A DNA stretch of 13,048 nt, taken from contig CAZBZK010000039.1 of NCBI GenBank assembly GCA_964496365.1, positions 1 to 13,048 on the forward strand. The letters are read 5' to 3'. Of the stretch, positions 1 through 6,983 are shown one piece after another (within the stretch, counting starts at the first letter, position 1; every line of letters starts with the position of its first letter). Below the pieces are notes generated by a model. It was not told the origin of the DNA, ran no database searches, and saw nothing but the letters and a program-made list of their open reading frames with translations. A program made the position numbers and the translations under genes. The stretch comes from AB-629-J13 sp964496365 (GTDB lineage Bacteria; Fidelibacterota; Marinisomatia; Marinisomatales; AB-629-J13).

Positions 1-153
1 CCACCCATTCCCTAAAACACCAAAATTGGTTACGGTCATGCCTAATTGTCCAACGCTTGTAACTTTATCAAATATATCCGGGACCATTTGTTCTTGGGAA
101 TAAGAAATGAATAAAACTGGTATCATCCACTTGGTAAAATTGGGACTAATCAT
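1..153 (-). CDS. Secreted protein of unknown function, N-terminal 51 codons only (runs off window)
   Basis: An ATG at 153-151 on the minus strand opens a frame of exactly 51 codons that reaches the window edge without a stop. The product begins MISPNFTKWMIPVLFISYSQ, a plausible signal peptide: a lysine at residue 8, a hydrophobic stretch WMIPVLFIS, then a polar region. The mature start contains VGQLGMTVTNFGVLGNGW, a glycine-rich and aromatic pattern I associate only loosely with secreted proteins of FCB bacteria, so I name no function. The in-frame stop upstream is at 192-190. ATG 153 is the first conventional start after it. AAGG sits directly against the start codon, too close for a normal ribosome site. 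The gene follows the EEP lipoprotein in the same direction across a 106-base gap with its own promoter-like sequence, so it may be a separate transcript. Confidence 0.6.
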   Translation of the reverse strand, partial: MISPNFTKWMIPVLFISYSQEQMVPDIFDKVTSVGQLGMTVTNFGVLGNGW

Positions 154-197
154 CCTTACATAATTATCAATATTTTCATTGGAAACACCTCATCTTT

Positions 198-224
198 ATT
201 ATAAAGAAGGGCACAAAATGTAAA
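198..224 (-). promoter_or_regulatory. Candidate sigma70-like promoter for the partial gene at 1-153
   Basis: Read on the minus strand, TTTACA (224-219) is followed after 15 bases by TATAAT (203-198), about 45 bases ahead of the ATG at 153. The -10 is a perfect consensus match and the -35 matches five of six bases, but the 15-base spacer is shorter than the preferred 17. FCB bacteria often use a different promoter consensus (TTTG / TAnnTTTG), which I do not see here. A 9-base direct repeat overlaps both boxes. Moderate to low confidence, because the region is AT-rich. Confidence 0.35.
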
Positions 225-229
225 GAAGG
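202..229. repeat. 9-base direct repeat TAAAGAAGG, 19-base period
   Basis: TAAAGAAGG occurs at 202-210 and again at 221-229 on the plus strand (CCTTCTTTA on the coding strand of the neighbouring genes). The copies are offset by 19 bases, close to two helical turns. They lie in the only sizeable gap between genes in this window and overlap the -35 box and the upstream edge of the -10 box of the candidate promoter. They could be half-sites for a regulator. In an AT-rich gap of this size chance is also possible. Confidence 0.4.
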
Positions 230-259
230 AATTTATTTATTACAACAATTAAACCCTAA

Positions 260-1243
260 TTATAATGAAAATTTCCATGCAACCGGACGGTGATCCGAAA
301 TTTTATCATCATAGTCATTCCAACCATCGGGAAAATAATCTTCCAATTGAAAGGTGATAACCGTTGAAGCATTATGTTCGAATTCATCGAATAAATTCAC
401 ATTGATGAGAATATGATCAATATGGCTTGGCCAGGTTGGATAAGACCAATGTGACCAATGGTGACCATTGTCTCCATTCAATGCCAATTCCATATCAACA
501 AATCTAAAATGTTCAGAATTTTCGACAAAATTCCAAAATACATTGGAATATTTAGGCTCATGAATATCATCATTTAAATCTCCCACAACAATGACGTTTT
601 TTCCCGAATAATTATTTAAAATATATTGTTCAAGTAATAATGAAGCGGATTGCCTTCTGGATTCTTCATCTTCCTCATCTGGATAATCTTCAATGCCATC
701 CATGTTTGTATCGATGCTATCTATAACACTATCCCCACAACATTTTAAATGGTTGTTAATAAACACAAAAGATTCATCGTTAATTCCACATTCTAAAATA
801 AATGGTTCCCTGGGGAATGGAAGATTTTCATCATTATATATCTCGTAAGTAGTTTCAAAATTTATTTTATTTGATTTATAAATATATCCAAGTCCATAAC
901 TGCCACCCGGAGATTTTATCCCAACCCACATATTTTCACTATCTAACTGATTACATTTTTGAATCAATGAAGTAAAATAAGACCCAGAATTAATTTCTTG
1001 AAACGCATTGATGTCACAACTTAAATGGGTTATAATTTGTGCAACATTCTCGACCGTTTCGTTATCCACTTTAGGGAATGATTCCAAATTCCAAGTTAGG
1101 ACCTCAACAGTGGTTTCTGTACCAAATGACAATCCTGAAAATTGGGAAGGTTGTTCCTCGTTTTCCTTATCTTCAGCACATCCAAAAAAGGAAATACCAA
1201 GAAACAAAATTCCAGAAAAACGACGATTATTTAAACGGAACAA
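260..1243 (-). CDS. Endonuclease/exonuclease/phosphatase (EEP) family protein, probable lipoprotein
   Basis: This is a predicted metal-dependent phosphoesterase or nuclease of the EEP (DNase I-like) superfamily. In the 327-residue form chosen here the family motifs are all present: TWN (Asn52), FQE (Glu83), NNHLK (His165), GDLND (Asp222, Asn224), IDHI (Asp276, His277) and SDHRP (Asp317, His318). The frame is open up to a TTG at 1315, but 1244-1315 encodes the conserved SDHRP end of the upstream gene in another frame. I therefore prefer TTG 1243, which gives MFRLNNRRFSGILFLGISFF followed by Gly-Cys22. This is a compact basic-hydrophobic signal peptide with a lipobox-like cysteine, although FFGC is a loose match to the consensus. 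ATG 1285 is the alternative start (341 residues). With the TTG 1243 start the gene overlaps the preceding stop by about 17 bases. The residues between HLK and the RRQ motif include DTNMDGIED, like a calcium-binding loop. It is a paralogue of the EEP domain in the preceding gene. Substrate (DNA, RNA, phospholipid or other) cannot be told from sequence alone. Confidence 0.85.
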   Translation of the reverse strand: MFRLNNRRFSGILFLGISFFGCAEDKENEEQPSQFSGLSFGTETTVEVLTWNLESFPKVDNETVENVAQIITHLSCDINAFQEINSGSYFTSLIQKCNQLDSENMWVGIKSPGGSYGLGYIYKSNKINFETTYEIYNDENLPFPREPFILECGINDESFVFINNHLKCCGDSVIDSIDTNMDGIEDYPDEEDEESRRQSASLLLEQYILNNYSGKNVIVVGDLNDDIHEPKYSNVFWNFVENSEHFRFVDMELALNGDNGHHWSHWSYPTWPSHIDHILINVNLFDEFEHNASTVITFQLEDYFPDGWNDYDDKISDHRPVAWKFSL

Positions 1244-3170
1244 AACCAAGCATAACCGGGCGATGATCAGAAATATATCGTTCATAATTTGAGAATCCAC
1301 CCATAAAGTCTTCAATAAACAATGTTTCGGTTCTATAGGTTTCAGATTCAGGAATCATGTGTTTCGTAACAAGAATATGATCCAAAAAACTCACATAAGG
1401 CTCTTTTGGATAAGACGCATTGGATTGATTATAAACCAACGACTCGTTAACAAAATAAAATCTGTCATCATTATTAAATGGATGGAAACAATGTTCATTT
1501 TCTTTATCTTTTAAATCGTCGTTCCAATCCCCCAGTACAATAAAATTCTTATACCCCATTTCCATTTCTTCGACTATATAATGATGAAGCATTTTAACAG
1601 CATTTTGTCTTCGTTTTAAACCGGAATCGCAACATTTCATATGTAGATTTATCACGGAAAAATTCAATACTTCATGTCCGCATTTATACTGAAAATCCCC
1701 TCTCAATGGAGGTCTTCCAGCAAAATTATAATCATTTTCTGCGAAGGGTTCAGATTGCCTCACCAGCGTAAACATGTCTTTTTTGTAAATGATAGCTTGA
1801 TCCATAAAGGATGACTGTTGAGAAACAATATAATGATAATCCGGAAGCAAATTCATCAGTCCGCTGAAATATCCTGTAAACCGAATTTCCTGAAAAGCAA
1901 TCATATCTGCATTTAGATCAGAAATTACACGGGCCAAAACAGGCAAGGTTGAATCTTTGTGGGCAGGAAAAAATTCGGTGTTCCAGGTTATAATCTCAAT
2001 TTCGTTAGACACATTCACATTGGGAACGGCTGTGGTTCCACGTCCACTCACTTGTACATCGCATTGGGAGGAAATTTCGTGGGGTGAAATCCATTCCGGA
2101 TTTGAATATACAAAATCTATGGCGGTTGCGGCCCTTTCTTGAATCCATCCACTCATATCAGGTTCAGGAATAAAATCATCGGCTAACATGGTTTGTCCTA
2201 CCCTACCATCGACTGCAGTTTCGTATCCAATAAATTGGTGACTGTAAGGATCAATTAGCAAAATAATGTGACCAAATTCCGTACCATTTCCATAATTTTG
2301 TGAAATAAAAACGTGACTGTATGGATCATACCAGATTTTCGGATATCCTTTACTCACTCCTCCTGAAACTATAAAATCAACATCTTCTGAAAAATATCCT
2401 AATTCTAATGCATTATGAATATTCATTTGGTATGTCATTCCGGTTTGTAGAGAATCTATAAATTCAGAATACATCTCTTCCCTATCCCAGGGAATACCCA
2501 AACTTGTGAGTACAATAATAATATCTGCTCCTTCATTTTTCATAACAGGAATCCAATGATACATGGTTTCAATTTCAGATAATAGTTCTAATCCTATCCT
2601 GTTTTGTTCCAACACCGTTTCGTCCAATTTATGTGGGATAATTCCCAATATACCCACTTGGATTCCAGATGTACTAACAATGGAATAGGGCTTAATTTTC
2701 TCTGTAATTTTATAATTTACATTCGCCATAAGGAACGGAAAATGTGCTGATTCTGCTAACGAAATTATATTTTCAACTCCTCCAATAAAATCATAACTTC
2801 CGGGGACAAGAGCATTGTACTGAATTTTATTCATCCATTCAATCATGGTTTTTCCACTGTCAGCCATGCCGAATGGATGTCCTTGAAAAAAATTTCCTCC
2901 GTCCAACACAATAACACCTTCATTGTTTGTTTCAGCTTCCATTCTCAAATCAGCAATATATTGATACATAGCTGATGCATCTAATATATCAGGTGGAAAT
3001 TGGGGATTCATAAATGTTGCTTTTTGACCAACAATTTGCCCATGAAGGTCGTTGGTGGTAATCAAATGGATTTTAATCGGATGATTTGAACCAAACTGAT
3101 TTCCCTGAATTTGCACCCATAAAAAAATGAGAAAAGAAACTCGGGAAACAGGTTTTTTAATGGATAACAA
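1227..3170 (-). CDS. Fusion of degenerate 5'-nucleotidase-like metallophosphatase domain and intact EEP domain, secreted
   Basis: The 647-residue protein starts with a signal peptide (residues 1-23, basic MLSIKKPVSR then a hydrophobic core). Residues about 32-330 resemble the metallophosphatase domain of UshA/CD73-type 5'-nucleotidases: TTNDLHG at 38-44 keeps Asp41 and His43, and the QNYG region near 291 resembles the end of that fold. Most other expected metal and catalytic residues are gone. The GGD position reads GGN (Asn93), GNHE reads GSYD (124-127), and the later GHxG and GHSH positions read TSLG (222-225) and GGVS (270-273). The usual C-terminal substrate-binding nucleotidase domain is absent. 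From about 390 an EEP domain begins, with Asn397 (TWN), Glu428 (FQE), His510 (NLHMK), Asp548/Asn550 (GDWND), Asp597/His598 (LDHI) and Asp635/His636 (SDHRP), so it looks active. The start is TTG, immediately after the TAA of the upstream barrel gene and in the same frame; no other conventional start precedes the signal peptide. The likely role is an exported nuclease or phosphoesterase whose N-terminal half is now a binding or structural domain. Confidence 0.85.
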   Translation of the reverse strand: MLSIKKPVSRVSFLIFLWVQIQGNQFGSNHPIKIHLITTNDLHGQIVGQKATFMNPQFPPDILDASAMYQYIADLRMEAETNNEGVIVLDGGNFFQGHPFGMADSGKTMIEWMNKIQYNALVPGSYDFIGGVENIISLAESAHFPFLMANVNYKITEKIKPYSIVSTSGIQVGILGIIPHKLDETVLEQNRIGLELLSEIETMYHWIPVMKNEGADIIIVLTSLGIPWDREEMYSEFIDSLQTGMTYQMNIHNALELGYFSEDVDFIVSGGVSKGYPKIWYDPYSHVFISQNYGNGTEFGHIILLIDPYSHQFIGYETAVDGRVGQTMLADDFIPEPDMSGWIQERAATAIDFVYSNPEWISPHEISSQCDVQVSGRGTTAVPNVNVSNEIEIITWNTEFFPAHKDSTLPVLARVISDLNADMIAFQEIRFTGYFSGLMNLLPDYHYIVSQQSSFMDQAIIYKKDMFTLVRQSEPFAENDYNFAGRPPLRGDFQYKCGHEVLNFSVINLHMKCCDSGLKRRQNAVKMLHHYIVEEMEMGYKNFIVLGDWNDDLKDKENEHCFHPFNNDDRFYFVNESLVYNQSNASYPKEPYVSFLDHILVTKHMIPESETYRTETLFIEDFMGGFSNYERYISDHRPVMLGFVPFK

Positions 3171-4511
3171 TTAAATGGTATAGGATAAGGAAATATTAAA
3201 ATGAAATGATGATTCTTTAACTCTATCTAAATCAGGTCGAACATCACCATCCACCGGAAATAAATCTGGATATCCGTATTCCATTGACTGAAACCCTGTT
3301 GCAAAATCAATCTTTAATTTCTCAATATTGAACCCGGACCCGACTGTAATGGTAGATGTAGGATCCAACGTTTGAAACGGGGACTGTTTGTAAATCATCC
3401 CAACTCTTACCGGTATAAGAGATAGAGTGATATATTCAAAACCAAAATGCCAAGAATTTGACTCCATCATCTGAAGAGAACTCCCGGAGTTTTCATCAAA
3501 TGTATAACCACCGATAGTTCGAAAATCAACGCAGACCAATACGGGATTTTTCCCCAAGGTTGAATAGGCCATTCCTAGTGAAAGACGTGAGGGTTTTATG
3601 TAGTTAATTCCATTCAACATATACGTGTTTGACTCTTGGTTGAAAAATTCTGGTAACCCTGAAGGATGATTCGCTGAAAGGGTTGAAAACGAGTCAGATT
3701 CAATTTGTAATTCGGTATCCAATGCCACCGAGATGCTCACACCTTTCCATGTGTTTAATTCAAATCCAAAACTTGCAAATTGCCCTTGAGAAGTATTCGT
3801 GACCTCGTCCAAAGATTGAACACCTGCTAAATATCCATCTATAGATTGTAGTGTATCCACCTTGAAGATATCATGAATGGATGAGCTGGGAACCTTGTGA
3901 ATTGCAACTCCCCAATTTAATTCAAACCATTCATCTAATTGATAATGGAGTCCCATGCCAAATGAGTACCGTTCCAATTGTCCCCTTACTTCATAATGAT
4001 GATACCCTAAAAGAGGATCTTTATTCCCAATAATCCCATCGTCGAAACTCATTTTTCCACGAATTTCTTCCACATATTTATATCCAAATGATGTCAATGG
4101 ATTTACAGAAAATGCTGCTGTAAATTTCAAAGGACCTCTAATTTTATTTCCAGCTATACCTAAACCCGAACCAATCAGTTTATTATGATTTACCACATAA
4201 TCAGATGTAGTGAGATAATCACCAAAAAAATCTTTTACATCGAATCCTCTCCTTTCTAATGTGGATATACCATTCAGTTGATAAAAAAACGAAATCTCAT
4301 CCGAAATACGGCCCATTCCTGCAGGATTGATTAAAAGTAAACTGGTGGTTTTTTCACTAAAAGAAGTTTTCCCCATTGCCAGAGACCGAGCCGATGCCTG
4401 ATATGGATTTGTTCCGGTTAACCGATTAAAAAAAGATTGTCCCGTACAAACGGAACCCCAACAAACAAGAGTAATGAAAAAGTATGATTTATGAATTGAT
4501 TTAAATTGCAT
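3171..4511 (-). CDS. PorV/FadL-like outer-membrane beta-barrel protein
   Basis: The chosen start is ATG 4511, which gives 446 residues and a good signal peptide (MQFKSIHKSYFFITLVCWGS, then VCTGQ). A start 14 codons further up at 4553 would bury the signal peptide and lengthen the overlap. The mature N-terminus has ARSLAMG at 41-47 and a SLLLINPAGMG stretch ending near residue 67. This is the pattern found at the start of PorV, PorQ and UPF0164-type barrels, where an NPA motif follows a small-residue plug segment. The rest alternates polar and hydrophobic residues with many Gly, Tyr and Phe, as in transmembrane strands, and ends in an aromatic-containing strand (SLSYTI). PorV proteins in type IX secretion carry sorting-tail cargo to the attachment complex; other members transport hydrophobic molecules. 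Which role applies here is not decided by sequence. The ATG overlaps the previous stop by 11 bases, and its TAA abuts the TTG start of the next gene, so translation is probably coupled on both sides. Confidence 0.75.
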   Translation of the reverse strand: MQFKSIHKSYFFITLVCWGSVCTGQSFFNRLTGTNPYQASARSLAMGKTSFSEKTTSLLLINPAGMGRISDEISFFYQLNGISTLERRGFDVKDFFGDYLTTSDYVVNHNKLIGSGLGIAGNKIRGPLKFTAAFSVNPLTSFGYKYVEEIRGKMSFDDGIIGNKDPLLGYHHYEVRGQLERYSFGMGLHYQLDEWFELNWGVAIHKVPSSSIHDIFKVDTLQSIDGYLAGVQSLDEVTNTSQGQFASFGFELNTWKGVSISVALDTELQIESDSFSTLSANHPSGLPEFFNQESNTYMLNGINYIKPSRLSLGMAYSTLGKNPVLVCVDFRTIGGYTFDENSGSSLQMMESNSWHFGFEYITLSLIPVRVGMIYKQSPFQTLDPTSTITVGSGFNIEKLKIDFATGFQSMEYGYPDLFPVDGDVRPDLDRVKESSFHFNISLSYTI

Positions 4512-6978
4512 AGTCAAATTGAAGTCTAAAGTCTGATTCATTTTTATGGTCAACTGGGTTGGTAATCCATTGACCGTTGTCTGCTTTTCCAGCAGTGATC
4601 GTCGTACTCGGATTATAATGGGTTTGACTTATTTTAAATTTAATTGAAAAATTTTCCGTTGGAGAAACATGCAGAGAAATCCATGAATGTACTGCTCCGT
4701 GATCCGCCGAAAAAATCCGAAAATCCGTATCCTCAAAATTCCATAAGAATCCTTGTAAAAACAGGATTCCGCTTTTTAACGTCAGTTGATCAGAAAAATT
4801 GTGAGTGCCACTTATACCGATGGTTTCATCCGGAGACCCAATATCCCCAACCTTCATTTGTGCTCCAGGGAGTGCAGACTCAGTAAGTCTTGGCCTGGGA
4901 GAAAACGTAGTGTATCCACGTGAATAAAGTAATTCTAATTGATTAAATCGTGACATTCGCATCCGAATTCTAATTCGTGTTTCCCTAGAATCAAATGGAC
5001 TGGGATGAAATATATCAAAAGCTCCACGCTCCTGCCATTTTTGTCGAATATTAATTCGATAATTAAATACAGGTCTCCAATCAATGGAAAGAACCGTTCG
5101 GTAATATTTTGCGTCATCTGCTTTTCTCGTCCATGTATCCCAGTTAATGTAACCTACAAAAGAACGATGAAATTGATAACGACTAAAAAAATAAAATCCC
5201 TGCTCGGATTGAGGTTGAGGATTGCCTGAATACAAATAACTGTACACCGGATCCTCCAACCAATATCCATCTTCCAAAATAGATGTTTTATATCGTTGAT
5301 AATTTGAAAACGACCGTTGATATGCATTATCAAATTCCAAATCATAATCCCGATACAAAACGAGAAAATTTAAATTTTCAAATTGGGCATACAAACTGGT
5401 AACGAATGCATTGGGTTCATCATTAAAGGTAAACAAATCTGTATTACTTGATAATTCACCATATTCACCTTGGATTGACATATTGCTGATAACAAATTCA
5501 TAATTAAAACCCAAAACCCGACGATAACTTTTTGCATCTTTCCATAGGGGTGACGAACCCGAAGATTGATACATGGCTGCTACTTCTGGATCCGCAGAGT
5601 TTGACATATATTTAAGATAGAAAGCATCGCCAGAATATTCATCATAGTCATTGGAATTTGTAGCTAAATCTAATCCCGGCTCATGATCATCGGTGCCACC
5701 GGTAATGGTTTCGATTACTTGAGGATCCAATGCTCTGTCATAAAGACTTTCATAAGCCGTAAATCCAATATGAAATCCGACAAATGGCATGAATTGAATG
5801 TTTCCACCCCATGTAACTTCCTGAACAGACGAAGTTAAAGGAGACACTATCTTTAGAGTGTCTTCGTAGGCACCCAATGGCAAACGAGGGTGCATCACTA
5901 TAAGTGAAGTAAAAGAACTATCTCGGTTAATAATAGCATCTCTGGGGGCTTTGGAAACGAAAAACACCGATCTCAAAAATGAGTTGGACACTTGAGTTGC
6001 CACACCATTTAGAATATATTGACTGGAACGAGTTAGGTCCGGGAAAACACCTCGTGCTCGTTTTGTAAATCCGAATCCGGTTCTACGAGGAGTGAAAAAA
6101 TCACCGGTTTCAAAAACGATCCCTTGTCCAAAAGCTGCAGAAAAATTTCCCATGATGAATTTATCTAATCTTAGCCAACCAAAATCCAAATTTTCGACCA
6201 TTCCAAATAATTTTCGTGTATAAATCCCATCGGGATTTCCCATGTTTTGAAAATGGGATAATCCAAGTTTTATGTGAGAACCATACTGTAATGACAGTTT
6301 TTGAAACAGTTCAGGACGACTGGCATTTCTGAAAGCAGTAACCGTACCTTCATCATCAGGATTGGTGGTAACCGGTACCGTACGAATCAGTTGAGATATT
6401 CTCCCGTGGAGTTTCGGTGTAGATTCGATCTGCGGAGTAAATCGTACAAAATCTACCAAATTTTTATACCCCCAATAACTGATGCCGGGAGCGTTTCTCA
6501 ATTCAAAAGTTCCGTGTATCTCTCCCAATCTTTGTTGTTTCATAACCGCCGCAACATCTACAGGACTCAGATTAGGTAAAGCACTCAAATCATCAAAAGT
6601 CATTTCATTAATATTTCCCGGTCTAAAAATTCTATCTAACCACACATCGGATAACCCCTCCTTACTACCTTCAGCTGCCAACCATTGCTTAATTTTATAC
6701 GACGACAAATTTTGTTCCTTAATGAAGGAAGATCGCTCTGATGGCAAAATGTTTACCAATGGTCTAATAGCATGGATATCTGAAACTGAAATACCATCAA
6801 TTTTGAGTAATTCGTAAATGGTTTCTATTCCGTTTCGCTTTTGTATAAATGAGTAAATGGATTCAACTTTTGAGATAGAAAGGGGAAGATTTTCAAATTC
6901 GGTTTTTGAAGCATTATTCAAATCGATTTTAGCAAGAATAAATAGGGGTGTTAAGAGAATAATTATTATTGGTTTCAT
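4501..6978 (-). CDS. Helix-hairpin-helix domain protein fused to outer-membrane beta-barrel
   Basis: This 825-residue protein has a signal peptide (MKPIIIILLTPLFILA). Residues 18-76 then resemble ComEA-type helix-hairpin-helix DNA-binding domains: IDLNNASKTEFENLP, then YELLKIDGIS and an IRPLV end. Residues 120-182 repeat the pattern (GNINEMTFDDLSALP, then FELRNAPGIS). The first hairpin of each unit has lost the usual GIG glycines, while the second hairpin of each keeps a GIS. From about 190 to the end the sequence is rich in alternating aromatic/polar stretches and ends in FRLQFDYAI, as expected for a large outer-membrane barrel. The N-terminal part would face the periplasm. Proteins with this layout are common in FCB bacteria and are largely uncharacterised. 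In ComEA the homologous domain binds double-stranded DNA during uptake, but HhH units can also mediate protein contacts. The ATG lies 5 bases after the previous stop. There is no Shine-Dalgarno sequence, which fits coupled translation. Confidence 0.8.
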   Translation of the reverse strand: MKPIIIILLTPLFILAKIDLNNASKTEFENLPLSISKVESIYSFIQKRNGIETIYELLKIDGISVSDIHAIRPLVNILPSERSSFIKEQNLSSYKIKQWLAAEGSKEGLSDVWLDRIFRPGNINEMTFDDLSALPNLSPVDVAAVMKQQRLGEIHGTFELRNAPGISYWGYKNLVDFVRFTPQIESTPKLHGRISQLIRTVPVTTNPDDEGTVTAFRNASRPELFQKLSLQYGSHIKLGLSHFQNMGNPDGIYTRKLFGMVENLDFGWLRLDKFIMGNFSAAFGQGIVFETGDFFTPRRTGFGFTKRARGVFPDLTRSSQYILNGVATQVSNSFLRSVFFVSKAPRDAIINRDSSFTSLIVMHPRLPLGAYEDTLKIVSPLTSSVQEVTWGGNIQFMPFVGFHIGFTAYESLYDRALDPQVIETITGGTDDHEPGLDLATNSNDYDEYSGDAFYLKYMSNSADPEVAAMYQSSGSSPLWKDAKSYRRVLGFNYEFVISNMSIQGEYGELSSNTDLFTFNDEPNAFVTSLYAQFENLNFLVLYRDYDLEFDNAYQRSFSNYQRYKTSILEDGYWLEDPVYSYLYSGNPQPQSEQGFYFFSRYQFHRSFVGYINWDTWTRKADDAKYYRTVLSIDWRPVFNYRINIRQKWQERGAFDIFHPSPFDSRETRIRIRMRMSRFNQLELLYSRGYTTFSPRPRLTESALPGAQMKVGDIGSPDETIGISGTHNFSDQLTLKSGILFLQGFLWNFEDTDFRIFSADHGAVHSWISLHVSPTENFSIKFKISQTHYNPSTTITAGKADNGQWITNPVDHKNESDFRLQFDYAI
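6433..6927 (-). other. Two ComEA-like helix-hairpin-helix units within the barrel protein
   Basis: The segment encodes residues 18-182 of the barrel protein. Unit 1 (18-76) and unit 2 (120-182) share the order N-I/L-N, LxxLP, a helix, F/Y-E-L-[KR]-x-x-[DP]-G-I-S and a final helix. They are joined by about 43 residues of mostly helical character (81-119). This looks like an internal duplication of a DNA-binding-type module. The degenerate first hairpins make DNA binding uncertain. Confidence 0.6.
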
Positions 6979-6983
6979 TCGGT

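Noticed and set aside
154..259. Terminator after the EEP lipoprotein gene
   Set aside because: I found no stem-loop followed by a T-run in this gap on the minus strand.
1008..1292. Plus-strand open frame of 94 codons with a signal-peptide-like beginning
   Set aside because: It lies wholly antisense to the EEP genes, whose conserved motifs prove the minus strand is coding; its product resembles nothing I recognise.
1227..4511. A frameshift or nonsense mutation splitting one gene at 3171
   Set aside because: The downstream frame begins with its own clear signal peptide right after the stop, and the upstream product ends in a complete barrel-like strand, so two genes are more likely than one broken gene.
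6482..6817. Plus-strand open frame of 111 codons
   Set aside because: It is antisense to the helix-hairpin-helix region of the barrel gene and has no recognisable domain or start context.
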